Counted from the stretch's first letter, positions 35,935 through 49,212 are shown. The stretch is 64,000 nt of DNA from Dermatemys mawii (GCA_007922305.1 ML677366.1:9389615-9453614), one strand, 5' to 3'. The notes: generated by a model from the letters alone, not told the origin. Translations and numbers: made by a program.

Positions 35935-36225
35935 GGTCTGCCAATAATTTTCAGCTGAAATTTTTTCACTGGAAAATTAGTTTTCTGAATAACTAATTTT
36001 TTTTAAAAAAAGTGTCTACTTTCTGTAGAGAACTTTGATTTTTCATCAAAAAAATCCCCTAAAGCCCCAAAACTTCAGGTTTAGGATGAAAGTGTTCAGT
36101 ATTTGCACAAAAATTTCCATGGGAAATTAGGACAAAAACATTGTTTTTTTTTTAATTTTAATTTATATTTTCCTCAGGAAAAAAAATCCATATGTTTTGC
36201 CATAAGAAAAGCTCTAAGATACTTA
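35935..36225. repeat. Diverged 'gaaaatttca'-type interspersed repeat
   Basis: AGCTGAAATTTTTTCACTGG, TTTTTCATCAAAAAAATCCC and CAAAAATTTCCATGGGAAAT fit the style of the other blocks of this family. Confidence 0.45.
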
Positions 36226-39200
36226 CAAAATATATAGCAATCTGACATCAGTGTTAACCTTTCCTGTGTGTGTCAGTTAGAAATGAAACCCCCTGGCACA
36301 TGGTAGTAAGACAGAAGGAGAAATGGTTTTACAAAAGAATGCAATAAGAAAGGAAAATGTTACAAAGTTTCCACCACATGCTTTGTAAGGGTGAGGTAAC
36401 AATGAATCATTTATGGAAAGGATTTATTGGGTTATGGTGATAAAAGTTTGCAAAGCCAGAATCCTGGTGGGGCTTGGATTTGGCTTCGTTTCTGATTTAG
36501 TTTTATCCGGTACACTGTCCAAGTTATTAATCCTCTGGTGTTTTCTAAGCTGGATGAGTTGTTGTCAGTGTGCTCTTTGGGCCAATTTCTGGCATGCAGG
36601 CCCACTGCCTGGTGTAATATTTCTTTGAGTGAATCTCTGGGTGGTCTTGTCTTTTCTTGTGTTGTGAAGAGTAAAAAAGCAGATAGCAGGAGCCTTTCAA
36701 GATTGCTGCTGCAGCCATCAGTCTTCAACAGGAAAATGATCCACCTGGAAGGACACTGCCTTTCCAAAGGCAGCCAAGCAAAGACCTGATTGGAAGATAA
36801 GCTACAGTATGAAGTATTTGTAGTGAAGGTGCAATTTGTTGCTAGGGGTCAAGGCTTGTTCGTTAGCAGGGCCTGGTAACTGGCAAACCCCTGCAGCTTC
36901 TTTGTGTCTTATGAGTATTAAAAAGCAGCACACTCAATTGCTGTTGGGGAGGGGGTAACTAGTGTATCTCCTTCTGAGAAATGTCCTGACAACACCTGGA
37001 GAAGAGTTGACTTGCTCAGGATAGAATCTAGTATCCAGCTTTCTTCAGTGATTGAGCTATGATCCCTTGCAGTGCATGACACAAAGGAGCAAAACTGAGG
37101 CAACTCCCAGGCAAAATGGAGCAGGCAGCATAAATATTGTAGGTACATAGTTCCTGTCCTCAGCTTTCTACCTGCCAGCAGCTCACACCATGAATGCTGA
37201 CGTGCACTTGGAGGAAGGGTTATAGCTTATCAGAGGAAAAAAAAAGTTAGGAGATATTCCACTCATACAGTTTGTTCTCACTGATGCCAGATTTATATGA
37301 CATTGGTGAAAGCAGGCTTCAGGCAGCAGTAACTTACTGGGCATGTTTTGTGCACCTCATCAGAAAAGGGGTGAATGCCAGGGGGGCAGCCAGTAGCCCA
37401 TAACAGCTGTTCCTACCATGCACATGAAGAGTATGGAGCTAGAAACTTGAGTGTGTTTGGCCTAAAATCCATGGGTCCTGCCCCGCATTTGTTAATCCCA
37501 TAGAATTTTTGTGAGTCTGCTGATCAGACAGATAGATCTACACAGCTTCAGATTCTGCCTCCCACAGGGACAGTACAACTGATCAGAAGACTCATTAGAG
37601 CCATAAATCTCTGCAGGTAAGTTCTTTTCTGCACCTTTGTATGTGAGGAGAAGATACTGCTGTGATAAGGAGAGGAGCCATAATACCACTCTTGTAAAGG
37701 ATTAATTAAACACCAGAGAATGGGGCATTTGCAGCCCCTTTCTCAAAACTGCCCTTTTCCTGGCTTTGTTGCAGCAAGGTGTAATGACAGGGGAAGAAGG
37801 GGAAATTAAGATACACCTAATTTTTATTGAAAGGTTTTTATGAGGCATCAATCTCAAAATGTTCTGATTTCAGATATAACATTGACAAAGCACCCAGGTG
37901 TCTGAGTTTATCCAAACTATCTGAACCTCTGCAGCTGCTGGGAGATGATTCGTGGGATTTATGGCACTTCTACTTCTTGTCCCAGCTGGAACTACGAGAA
38001 GAACAATTTTTCTAGGGCTATTTTGGCATCCCCAGCTCTAATCCCATCTGGAACAAGTAAGTGCAAATTCACCTGAATGTCAGATAAAGCCTTTGCTGGA
38101 GATTTCATAGCCTTAAAATGAACCCTGCTTGAGTGTGGTTCTAAGGGTTCACATGACAGGGTCAGTCCTTGCTATCGGTCTGTTCCAATAAAGGCTATCA
38201 CACAGTAGTAAGATACATATATGCACCAGGTGATATATTTGCTGCTCTAGAAGCCAAATACAAACCAGGAAAAGCTGCAGGAGTTTCTAAAGGCTTGTAT
38301 GTGAATGAACACAACCTCCAAAATAATTTCAGCTCAGATTCTCTCCAGTGTGTCTCAGTAGTGACACACTTGGCACAGGCGATGTGAAGACCACCAGGGA
38401 GTAAGTTATGTTTCCCTGATTCTCATGGTGCATTTGCATTAATCTCAAACCACTGGGTTAGACAGAAAAGCTTAGGGGCTGCTCTGTTTAAGCCAACTGG
38501 CTATAGTCTTCTTTGGATCATAAACTATTAGTGAATTGGCATAGTGCTGATATGCTCCATCCTGCCCATTCCCTGCATATCCCCAAACTAACACCATGCT
38601 ATGCAGGGAGATTGGCTCTAGTTCATCAGCTACACCACTTTCCAGTAGTTAAGAGTTCCCCTATGCTGAGGAAATTCTCAGCTGCCTAGTTAGGTCCAGA
38701 GTCCATCACTTTACGCAGCCTGAGTGGCACAAAGTTTCTGGAATAGGAGGAGAAATTGGGCCTTTGTTATATGGAATTTAAGCCCTCCTATAGCAAGCTC
38801 TCCATACACTGAACTCTCAGAGACTCACATGGGAGTTTTGTGTGTGGAGTGTTTACAAGAACAGTCCCTTAAATAGCGTTCAAATGTCAGCCATGATCTT
38901 ATTTACCTCTTCAGAAGATTTTTTTACTGCTTCAGAACACTGGAATGGCACATAGGAACTAGTGGCTTGAAGAATCCAGAAATAATGTTTATTGCTTGTG
39001 AAAAGTGTCTAAATGACCGAGTGAGTGAGCTAAGCTTTGTGAATATCTATCAGCCAGACGTCTTGCAGAATAATACTCTCTGACCTGGTTTGAAAAACCA
39101 GTAAAGGAGGAGGGCCGAGACCTTATTGATACAGGGATGCTTCGGAGCTTTGGAAGAACACTTATCTCACACTCAGCTTCCTTTTATGTTTTTGGGGTGT

Positions 39201-39474
39201 GGGGAGTGAGTGGGAGAAAGTAGCTTTTAATCAAACTGGGTTTCATTTGGGAAATAGCTTTTGGTATGAAATATATGATTTTTAAGACAGAATTGATTGA
39301 TTTATTCCATGCCTAGAGGCCAGAGAAGATCACGACCAACCAGTAGACATTTGCAGTGTCTTTAAGTGAAATTGGTGTAAACTTTTTTCCTATTTCTAGG
39401 ATTTTTTTTAACAATAATGATTGATATAGAATACCTTTCATCTGGAGATTGGAGGGATCCTAATGGGCCTGACA
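36226..39474. other. Long mostly unique stretch, no gene seen
   Basis: Overlapping frames at 36413-36789 on both strands, a 76-codon minus frame at 36918 and a 72-codon plus frame at 38169 show no recognisable family. The 38520-38780 part may be an interspersed repeat, but I cannot name it. Confidence 0.4.
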
Positions 39475-39780
39475 CAAAGGATGGGCCAGTGGTTAGATTG
39501 CTAGCCTGGGACTTGGGAGACTTGTGTAGGATTCCTGGACAACCTTAAGTAAATCATTTAGGATCAAATTTTCAAAGGTATATTCAGGCCTAAAGATGCA
39601 AATAAGTAATTCATAGGATTTTTGAAAGCAACCAAGTGGGGTTGGTACCTAACTCCTATTAATTTACCTTTAAAAATCTAGCCCCTAATCTTTCTGTGTC
39701 GTCTGTAAAATGGGGCTAAAGCACATCCTTACCAATGGGATGTGGGCATGTGTTGTGAAGAGAAGTACATTAGAGATTAC
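39475..39780 (+). mobile_element. MIR-like copy carrying a small insertion
   Basis: The 5' part (GATGGGCCAGTGGTTAGATT, TGCTAGCCTGGGACTTGG, CCTTAAGTAAATCATTTAGG) and the 3' part (TTTCTGTGTCGTCTGTAAAA, TGGGGCTAAAGCACATCC, TTGTGAAGAG) are MIR. Between them (about 39559-39690) lies a foreign piece, AAATTTTCAAAGGTATATTC ... TACCTTTAAAAATCTAGCCC, of the same type as 18461 and 43665. The insertion lies just after the 'caagtcactta' equivalent of MIR. Confidence 0.65.
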
Positions 39781-41274
39781 ATACAAATCCCTTAAGTTAA
39801 CTGCATGTGTAAATTTCCCAGGTCTGATTCTCCTCCACTTTACACCAGTGTTACTCAGTTAAAGTCAAAGGAGTTAGAGTGGTGATAAAAGGAGTGCGAG
39901 AGAGAAGACTCAATCCCATAATGTGCTATCGGGTTCAAGGACTAAATGGGCGATTCATATTTCAAGAGGGCAGGTCTCCCATGAGCAAAGGTTGAGGTGT
40001 TACCTGGCAGAAACCCTCTATTTTTTACTGTCAAATGCTATGCCTGCTGTGAGGATAAAAAGATCCTAGCTCACCTCATCAGGCACTTTTTCATAAGCAT
40101 TATATTCCCATAAAAGAAAAAGTGAAGAAAAGATCATTGTCTGAACCAGCTGCAGCATCAATGTTCAAAACTGCTCACCTTCTTACTTCTGATATGATAT
40201 GAGTGGTTCCAAAAGGTGGCCATTTACAGTCCAGCAAACAGCTCAACATTAATGGCATTCAGCCTATATGGAAATATACGTTTTACAGGACACCACACTG
40301 GTTATGCTTGAGAAATCTTTCTAGCACACCCGTAGCCCTGAGACTTATGCATCTGCATAAAGTCTACTGCATTAGAAACTGAACAGAATGGTCTGTCTCT
40401 CCCACGGTCTTAAGTTAACATTTTTCCTTTTGTCTGGGATATTCTTTTCTAAACTTGAAATCCAATTGGCCAACAATTAAAGCCAATTAGCACGTGAGGA
40501 AAATAACCACAGACTCTACTTCTGTGTATTTCATGGGCTGTTCGAAAGGCTAGTTAGCTCAAAGCATTAGCATAGTTCTGTATCGGTCGAGGCATACAGC
40601 AGAGACTAGTTGGCTTAAAGTATTAGAAGACTCAGATAGTGGCCTGGCTGAGCAGCCGTGTTATTCTGAGCTCACAGCTGCCAAACATTCTTGACAGGAG
40701 ATGAGGCAGATGTCCAAGGACAATCAAAGAGGGAAGAAAGTTTAAGCCAACGTTTGCCTATCTCATATTCTCTACTTGATCCTCTCCTCAAAGACAAGGC
40801 ACAGCTGTTGCACTTCAAGGTCTATCTGGCTGAACCCAACAGCTCCTCCCTTTAACCCACCCCCTCCCCTTTTGCTTTCTCTATTTTGGGCTTTGGCACC
40901 CTACCAGACCCCATTAACTCCATATGGGACAATTAATGGCATTACACAGGACTTATTTTACCACCCTGATTTGGGGTTTTTTGAGTGCTTGCAATATTTT
41001 AGGCAAAGTTCTTCAGTGTATTAATTGCATGAAAATGTGGCAAAATCTGCTTAGGATAAAATTGCATGCCTGTCTACCAGGGATCAATCTTGCCATGAGA
41101 ACAGGACCTATAACATTAGGACGATGAGTTGTTGTTGCAGTAGCATTACAGACAGTAGAAAACAACAACATTAAAAAACGCTTGACGTATGAAGGCACCA
41201 AAATCATTGGTCATTTTATTTTATTGAATAAACAATGCTAGGCCTGTGATGATGAACAATGTGAAAGGCATAAG
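39781..41274. other. Unique sequence, no gene seen
   Basis: Around 39825-39895, CTGATTCTCCTCCACTTTAC and ACCAGTGTTACTCAG match the small repeat family noted at 25729. The frames at 40776-41207 have no recognisable domain. Confidence 0.4.
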
Positions 41275-41475
41275 TGTGGGGTGGCTAGAAGACTGGGATA
41301 CAGCACACCTGGTTCTGTTCTTTCCTCTGTCACTGGTTTACTATGCAACCTTGGACAAGGCACTTAATTTCTCTGTGTTTCAGATTCCAGTTTTATAGAG
41401 TGGGGGTAGTTACATGTGTCCACCTTTCATAAGCACTTTGAGAACCTCAGAGCAAAGGAATTGTATATGTGCAAA
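41275..41475 (+). mobile_element. MIR-like (CORE-SINE) copy
   Basis: GACTGGGATACAGCACACC, TCTGTTCTTTCCTCTGTCAC, CAACCTTGGACAAGGCACTT, AATTTCTCTGTGTTTCAG and CTTTCATAAGCACTTTGAG are in MIR order, nearly full length and uninterrupted. Confidence 0.78.
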
Positions 41476-42359
41476 AGTAGGACCTTTATGAATGGCCTTC
41501 ATGACTAGACAAATTCAGCAGGTCAGTTTCATTCAAGCAGTCAGGAGAAAACAGATGGTCCAAAAACAAACAAATAAAACCACTTGATCTATCTTTTTAT
41601 ACAAGAAACTATAGTATGTCCTAGGTTTTCCATGAAATAGATCTAGTTTCATAAAACAGAAAGGAAATACCCTCAGTTGTTAAGCTCTTTTATTTTCATT
41701 GAGTTCAAATTTTCATTGTTCCAGTCACCATCGAGAGCTAGGATCAGAGCCCACCCTAATGCAGCTCTTGTATTGAAAATCGTGCTTTCCAGTTTCTTAA
41801 TGGTTTGATCAGCGGAAAAAGAGGAGAAAAGGGAAATGAATATGGGTCATTGGGAATTCTTAGTGACATTGAGTTTGAGAAGGTGACATTCACCATCAAT
41901 AGCACCTCTTTTTCGGGAAGTCATGTATTGCTGGACAGTTCCCATATGACACTGGACATCGTAACAACTGAAGCAGAAATAACAGCAGCAATAACATGTC
42001 CCTTTGACATAGGCTGGGATGATGTTTCAGAAGCTTCAAAAATGGCAGAGAAGTATCTGTGTCCACTGATCTAACAGAGCACTTTTGCCCATGTTTAACT
42101 TTAAACATATGAACTGCCCCATTGAACGCATGTTTAAGTCCCTTGCTGGATTCAAGGTCCATCGCTTCATGATTTCTCCCTCTTCAGCTTGTTGGAGGTT
42201 AGGTTCCTTTTCCCTAGACTCACTATTGTCATTGGGCTGAGATGAGAAGAGTCTTCACTGCCATAGAAAATGCACATACAGTTCTAAGGATCACACTTTC
42301 TGAGTGTGGCATCTGTATGCAACCATGCAGCACTGCTCATGTAAAGGATGATCATGGGA
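41476..42359. other. Unique sequence, no gene seen
   Basis: An 89-codon plus frame at 41805-42074 is overlapped by an 88-codon minus frame. Neither resembles a family I know. Confidence 0.4.
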
Positions 42360-42500
42360 CTGGGAAACCAGGCTTTTATCCTCAGTTCAATTTACAGATG
42401 GGGAACTGATGTACAGGAAGCCTATGGAAGAGCTAAACATTGAATCTAGCTCTCTAAGGTCCCAGTTCAGTGACTTAAATTCCAGGCCATCCTTTTTGTC
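42360..42500 (-). mobile_element. MIR-like copy, antisense
   Basis: On the plus strand, TTTACAGATGGGGAACTGAT, GTACAGGAAGC, TGAATCTAGCTCTCTAAGG and CAGTTCAGTGACTTAAATTC follow the complement of MIR. The middle is short by some tens of bases. Confidence 0.6.
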
Positions 42501-43024
42501 TAGCAACAACAGGAAATTTTAAGGGGGGAAAACAACTGCCAAGTATAAATGCACCAATAGCGTAAAATAAATGACATAATTTGTCTGCCTAATTTTGAGG
42601 CCTCTCATTTTTTGGATGGAAATCCCAAGTTCAAGGATGAAGATTATGGTTACTGATTTGCACACAGAAGTGATTTGCAAATGCAAAGTTGTAATTGTGC
42701 ACAAATGGAGGGCAAGTTGAAGGCACTTAGAAATTTGTCCCTAGCAATGAAGTCACCATTGGAAACCGCCCACCAACCATGATCATGAGAAACACTACAA
42801 AACCAAACAAGTGTGCATAGCCCAGTAGTGCAGATGAACAAGTAAACAATAACCATCAAGTGTGTGGCCATGGTGGGGTAATAAATAAGTTACATTCCAG
42901 CTTCAAACTTCCTAAGGGGTTCTTATAAATAGTAGTGAGGGGGAATAGTGCACACTGTGAAAAACCATCTTTGTCTTACTGTGGCCTCATCTGATTCACT
43001 CTTCAATCACTCAGAGTTAAGGAT
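42501..43024. other. Unique sequence, no gene seen
   Basis: Nothing is recognised. Confidence 0.4.
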
Positions 43025-43275
43025 ATGCCTACCCTGCAATTAAAAACTTGCCGCTGGCTTTTGCCAGTTGACTTAGGCTCTTGGAGCTCAGACTAAGGGA
43101 CTGTTTAATTGAGGCGTAGATGTTTAGGCTTGGACTGGAGCCTGTGAGGTGAGGTCCCAGCTGAGCCCAAATGCCTATACTGCAATTAAATAGCCCTTTA
43201 GACAGAGCCCGTGAGCCCAACTCAGCTGGCATGGACCAGCCATGGATATTCGGTTGCAGTGTAGACATGTCCTGA
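43025..43275. mobile_element. Foldback MITE ('tgcaattaaa' ends)
   Basis: The left arm (TGCCTACCCTGCAATTAAAA, CTTGCCGCTGGCTTTTGCCA, GTTGACTTAGGCTC) is complementary to the right arm (GAGCCCAACTCAGCTGGCAT, GGACCAGCCATGGATATTCG, GTTGCAGTGTAGACATGTCC). A second inverted pair (TGTTTAATTGAGGCGTAGAT against TGCCTATACTGCAATTAAAT) lies inside, so the whole folds into a long nested hairpin. A 123-codon minus frame (43029-43400) lies over it and is not a gene. Confidence 0.78.
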
Positions 43276-43664
43276 GAGAGAATATCAGGCATTGATTCAA
43301 TGCGACCCAGCACCAGAGTTCTGGGATGCAGCTGTGACTTTTGCTTTCTAAAGATTCCGGGGCAAAATGGAAACGTTGAAAAGCTCAAGGAATCAAGCAC
43401 TCAAGAGCGAGGCTGTAAGGACAATCCAGCATGCACAGCCCCTGCAAACAGGCTGGAATAATTTGGGTGTGACATTCTGCCCAGCTTTGAGCTAGCTTAG
43501 GCTGTTTGCCCTGATTACATTAGTTCCACTGCTGCTGCCACCCTTATGCCGTCAGTGCCCCAGCACGTTAAGAGGAATTTGGATGCTGAACAATAAAACC
43601 AAGGTTCCGAGCTGCTGCAGTCACTATTGATTTCATGGGGCCTTTCCAAAGATTTAGGGATGTT
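43276..43664. other. Unique sequence, no gene seen
   Basis: Nothing is recognised. Confidence 0.4.
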
Positions 43665-43965
43665 GGGTAAAGTCTTCAAAAGTGCCTACATGACTTATGA
43701 GACTAAGTCTCAGTTTTAAAAGTGACTAAAGTGCTTAGGATCAAATTTTCAAAGGTATTTTAGGCACATAAAAATGCAGATAGGTTCCATTGATTTCAAT
43801 AGGAGCTAGTTGCACAGGGTCTTTTGAAAACCCCACAGAGTCCCTATCTACATCTTTACATCCCTACATACCATATACAACTCTGGCCCCTAGGAAGTTA
43901 AAGCCCAAGACTTGTGCTCCTGAGTCACTTGGTGCTTTTGAAAATTTTACCCATTAGCCTTGGTG
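43665..43965. repeat. Interspersed 'attttcaaaggt' repeat cluster
   Basis: AGTCTTCAAAAGTGCCTACA, GGATCAAATTTTCAAAGGTA, CCATTGATTTCAATAGGAGC, TCTTTTGAAAACCCCACAG and TGCTTTTGAAAATTTTACCC appear in sequence. They look like one or two overlapping copies of the inverted-repeat family also seen at 18461, 39559 and 62455. Confidence 0.5.
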
Positions 43966-44244
43966 TTCTGGCCAAATTCCATGTAAGTAAGTATATTCTG
44001 CCTATTCAAAGTGCTCCTGCATAGATGGATGTGCTGTTTTCTGTCTGTCTTCTCATCTTAACTTGGTCCATAGTGTAATTTGTGGTTTTTCCTGTCTAAA
44101 AGTGGCTGTATTTCAGCAACGAGTGAAATGTTTCCTCTCTATAAAAGGCAAGATTTCACTTGTCATCTGTATGAATGCATAAATGGGGATGGGACACAAT
44201 GATCCCTTCTTCTTTGTGCCCCCATGCAACTGTCACGCATAGAT

Positions 44245-44440
44245 GCAGCCATAATGTACTCAACTCATATACAGCACCTTTTAGCGGTAGATCTCAACAC
44301 ATTTTACACAGGAGGGCAGTACCGTTATCCCTATTTTACAGATGGGGAAACTGAGGCTCAAAGCAGTGAAATTCTAAATCCTCTAAAGGATCCTCTAAAG
44401 TCTAAATCCTCTCAGTTCTACAGTGCCTAACATTAGGTTC
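44245..44440 (-). mobile_element. MIR-like copy, antisense
   Basis: GTAGATCTCAACACATTTTA, GTACCGTTATCCCTATTTTA and CAGATGGGGAAACTGAGGCT are the complement of the conserved MIR 3' half. Shortly downstream the word CCTCTAAAG with neighbours occurs twice in tandem (about 44375-44415). Confidence 0.75.
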
Positions 44441-46704
44441 TTAGCCACCATGTGGGATCCACAAACGGTGAATTAGGGACCGAGGCTTCCTATGCAATCT
44501 ATGGGGAGAGATAGGCACCAAAGAATGGGAGCCCACAAAAGCCAGCACACCTGTTGTATTGGGCCCCACAGGCAAGACAAGTGGACCAATACACTTGGTT
44601 TGAGGATTTGGTAGAGGCTTAGGTTTGGAGGTAGGTGCTAGTTCATAAGGGGCTTTGGACTCCAGTGGAATGGATGGAGCTCCATAAATGAAAGGGGATA
44701 TGACCTGACATTTTATCAACAATTAATCTTGAAAGAGCATAAAGAAGTGGTTTTTTTAAAACTACTTGCTTGACTGTGTGTGGTGGAAAGGAGTGTTTGG
44801 CTCTATAGTTCTTGCTCTTGCAAGAGGGCTGGGACTGCTGAAAGCGGCAAGACAGCAGCAGTATACATAACCGAAATCAAACACCTCTAGCACTGCATTG
44901 ACGGTCTCCCACCCACTTGATTTGTTTTCTAGACAGGCATTAGATCGTTGATAGGAAAAGGAAATACTGCTTTACCAAAGGGGCAGCCAGTTCAAGAAGA
45001 GATGACTGTCTTCACTCACTCTTCCTTTGTGTGTCTATAACATCAGATTAACACCGTGCACACAAACAAGGGAAATCTTTGGTTACAGCTCCTCCAGAAG
45101 TTCTGTCCACAAGCAGAATGTCTCTCCCTTTCTTACAGCTTACTAGGGAAGCCAGCCAAGGGCAGCGTGGGGCTGGTGGCCGCTGCAGTGAGTTGAGCAG
45201 TCAGACAGGACTGCAAGAGAAGTGCTTGTTCATTTGCAGCTGGGTTTGCACAGACTTTACCCCGACAAGAGTGGACGGGCCTTAGTTTACATGACATGAT
45301 ACAGAGAGCTCTAAAACCATACACCACATCCTGCCAGGGATAGCATCTGAGGCAGCAAAGAATTAGCCTGGCCCAGTGAGCAACGAGCTATACTGATTTC
45401 CCTGGCCAAATCAGAGGGCTTTTCGTTGAGAACACAGAAGCACTTTGCAGTTGCATTATCATCGCTTTCATCACCTGAATTCTGCTTGTATTAATGTTAG
45501 CCATAGGTAAACACACTGCATTGTTATTGTTTAAAATCTTGCTGTCCCCTGCAAAGGGCAAGATCATCCCTCAACTCAGTGAAACCGAACACAGCTCCCT
45601 TTGGCGAATCCATGCACTTACTTTGAGGGTCATCCCCCTTAGAGGCTAAGCAAGCTTTCCTAGTGAGCCAATACTCAGCCAAGCCAGGCCAGTTTAAACT
45701 CAGATGGCAATAATTTAGAGGATAAATCTTCCAGCCACCTCTGCAAACAAAGAGCAAAGGGAAGTTTACGAAAGGCCCATATGTGTCTGAGTCACTGAAA
45801 GCCTCACAGGTACCGTCCCACCTCTTCTTTATCCAGAAACATCCTCGAGGGAGGAAAGACAGACATATGTTTGGCCTCTGCAGCAAACTCTTATCTTGGC
45901 AGGGGAAAGCTATTGATGTTCGTGCTTCACATTTCTGACACCCAAAACAGGTTCTGATGTTTAAAATGAGGCAGCAGTGGAACCTGTTTTAAATATGTAA
46001 CAGCCTCAGAAAGGAACAGTCTAATCACTTCATTATCCAACCCAGAAGAAAACAGTTTGAAAACCAAACTTGGAAGAAGGGGGCTTAGAGGAACCTTCCA
46101 CAATGAGCCATTGTCAGTATTAACCTGGTATTTATTGCGCATTTTAACTATGATGCACAGCAAGCATTTTCTTAGCCTTGCATTGCAAGAATTTATAATT
46201 CATGTGCTTAATATTTCGCCTCAGCTCTCTTTGCATATGTTACAGTGCTGGAGACTGTTTGTGTGTTTGCTATATATCAGTTGACACCTCTGTAAAATCT
46301 TTATATTGAATGCCTTTGGCAACTATATGCCAAATAATAGCATTACCATTTGTAATTTCCTTCTCTTCAGCTTTCCTGTAAGCTTTGCTCTGTGCATTAC
46401 AAGTAGGAAGGATTTAAAGAGCTTTATTGGTTCTCAGGTCTTCCTAATGACCTTTCTTCACTTTTGTAAGTCAAAATAACTTTTACTTCTTCTCCTCCTG
46501 CATTTCCAAGGCAAGTTCCAATGCCAAGGAATCTACGCAACTGCTGTCCCCACCCCCGCATTTTTGCTCCCCATGTGCCTCCAAATCCTCTCTTCTGAGT
46601 GTTTCCTGTTTGACTTTCCTTGGGTCTGCCCCATATTCTGTCCCACTTCTTATCCAGCAAGTGCTTCCACTCTCGCTCTTTTTGTCTCTCTTTCAAATCC
46701 ACTT
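44441..46704. other. Unique sequence, no gene seen
   Basis: Several frames of 64-120 codons on both strands (44441, 45079, 45133, 45524, 45927, 46057, 46424) lack recognisable domains. The 120-codon minus frame (45524-45886) has no supporting features. Nothing else is identified. Confidence 0.4.
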
Positions 46705-46815
46705 ATTAACTATTGTTTGTATTGCAGAAGTACCTAAAGATCCCAATTAGGGATCAGGGCTCCATTGTACTAGGCACTGTGCAAACAAAGAACAAAAAGG
46801 TTGCCCAGGGCCCAG
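46705..46815 (-). mobile_element. L2-like LINE 3' tail, antisense
   Basis: TGTATTGCAGAAGTACCTAA, ATCAGGGCTCCATTGTACTA, GGCACTGTGCAAACAAAG and AACAAAAAGG are the complement of the L2/L3-type tail, also seen at 34180. Confidence 0.6.
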
Positions 46816-49212
46816 AGTTATAGTATATGATGTACCCTATAGGCAATATGGTATAGAAGGAGTTTGAGATCAATAGAGATAAGCCCCTTTGTACATATCC
46901 ATGATCATGGGGGTCCAGTAGTCACTGTCAAATTAGTTGTTTCTTCCATACATTCTCTCTACATTGGTTTGTTCACTCAGATTCTCTCAACACCCTCCCT
47001 GACCCACTGTCCTTTGTTTTCTCTGTCCTGAGCATTGTCTTTTCCATGTTAGACTGTGATCTTTCCAGGACCGAGACCGCGTGTGATTCCTCATTTCATT
47101 AGTACCATTGCATTGACAGAGCCCTATATTTGCTTAATGAAATAAAGTTCCCGTCTTCAGTTCCCAGCTCAGAATTACTCCAGACAAAGCCACCAGGAAA
47201 ATGCTGTGTCTTGTAGAAAACAAAGCACATTTTATCTTGTGTTTATCCTAGTTTATGCAATACTTTTTACTTTCTAATGTGCCTCCTCTCATGTTTCTTT
47301 ATCATTAAAACATTTTGATGGAAAAGTATAATACAAAAAAACCCACCAGCTTTAAAATGATGACACTGGACTAGCAAGTGAACCACCAGGGTAGCATAGG
47401 TCAATGGTTCCCACCAGGCTTGGTTATTGGGTCATGTGAGTAACCTTCACTCATAGATGAACCACAGTGCTGTGCCCCAGATTGCTCTTGCTGCGAGCAG
47501 TGGAATCTGCTGGGGGGGTTGGACAGCCACAAAATCCCAAGCTGGCCCTAGAGTTTGGAGCAAACTAAAACCACTGGCAAGTTCTGATGTGAATAGTTGA
47601 ATGTGCCTAAGCAAGCAATGGCTGGTGCTGCTGAAGTCTGATCCAGGGAAGGTGGCATGGTCATCCAAAAGATTGAAGAGCCACTGTTAGTAGTCATTAC
47701 CTAACCATTGACAAGCAGAACTGCTGAGGAGAACAATGTAAATGCATTTCAGGGATTTTTATCCTTTGTGCATTTGAAAAGCAGAATAGGACACAATTAT
47801 TACCCTAAACGTAGCAGCCATGGGTGCACCTGCACACATTTATTAACACCACAAACCTGTTGTTGGGAATGTAATAAAGGTGCATGGACAGGAAGAGAAC
47901 AGGCTGCCAACACTGCTGCAAACACAAGCAAGCACTGTATTCAATGAAGCAAGGATTTGTCTTCCCCTGCTGCTCCCCAGCAATGAATGTTCATGTGGTT
48001 GTTTTGTATTAGCTGGGTTAAACATGCAAAATTCCACGACAAGCTCATTAAAAGTATGTTAAATTACAATACTCCTGTTTAGACTCCTTCAAGAAAATGT
48101 GGATTCTAATTTACAGGAGCAAGATGGCAAAAAATGTTGGCCGAGTTAAGGAGAAAGGGCGCATAGAGGAGAATGATGATGGATTGCGTGGCATGTTTAT
48201 TTCCTCATCTCAGCCTGATGTTTAAGAGTTTTAAATTAATCGAACTAAACCCCACTCAGTTAGATATGGTTATAAAGAATTCTCTTCCTTCTGCCCCTCC
48301 CACTCCATCCCCCGGCGCGATAGAATTGTGTGAAAAAAAGCCCCTTTGCCATAAACAGATTTTACTATATCAGAGTCAAATTTTACTACATCATTATAAG
48401 TGTGTTCCACAGGGTAATATTGGCTGCCCTATCAGAACACTGGTGCTAATACTGTAGTGCAAACATGCCATCACACTTCCCCAGTAAAAAGTTTTATTGT
48501 ATCCCAGCGCACATTAAAAACAACAGTAACTGCATTAATACATTGTAATTTACCTTTTTGTTATGGAGCAAATGACAAACCTAGTGCTAATGAGGTCATA
48601 TTTTCCATTACCCCAATACAAACTCTTAGTTCATCCAGTCTTCAGAGATTTTCCTCCTGGAACTCAAACGCATACACACACAATGTGGTGGTGTTAATAG
48701 AGGATCCTTCCATTGGTATTGTTCCAAATGTAATGATCAAATGTGATCTTATTTAAACTCACTGCAGGTAAAACAGTAAATTTTATTCACATGTTCCTCA
48801 CACCACACGTTTTAACCCAGAAAAAGGCACACATTCTTATTGCCAATGTTGTCTCTTCAAAAGCTTCTTTCACGATGCGGTGAGCAGTTCGTGTGCTGGC
48901 GAATCTTTTGGGATTGTTTATATTTCCAGTGCAATTACTTAAGTAGCTGTGAGCTTTCTACTTTATTTTGTCATAAGCTGAATGTTAGAAGGAAACTCAT
49001 TTCTCATGAGATATGGAGGATTCTTTATTTCTAAACTTCCTGTAGTATTTACTTAATGATGCTATTACATGATTAAGCGTTGCTTTTATAAATTAAATCA
49101 CCAAAATGAAATCATTAAGGCTCTCTCGGTCTTATTAAGCATAGTTATTTGCCATCATGTGTAAATTCACTTAAGTAATCATCTCCGCATTCCGCTCAAA
49201 AGTTGTGTTAGA
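46816..49212. other. Mostly unique stretch, no gene seen
   Basis: Around 47048-47150 there may be a sense L2-like tail (TTAGACTGTGATCTTTCCAG, then an AATGAAATAAAG end), but the match is weak. The frames at 47447-49034 show no family. Confidence 0.4.

Noticed and set aside
43029..43400. 123-codon minus-strand frame
   Set aside because: Two thirds of it lie on the foldback MITE.
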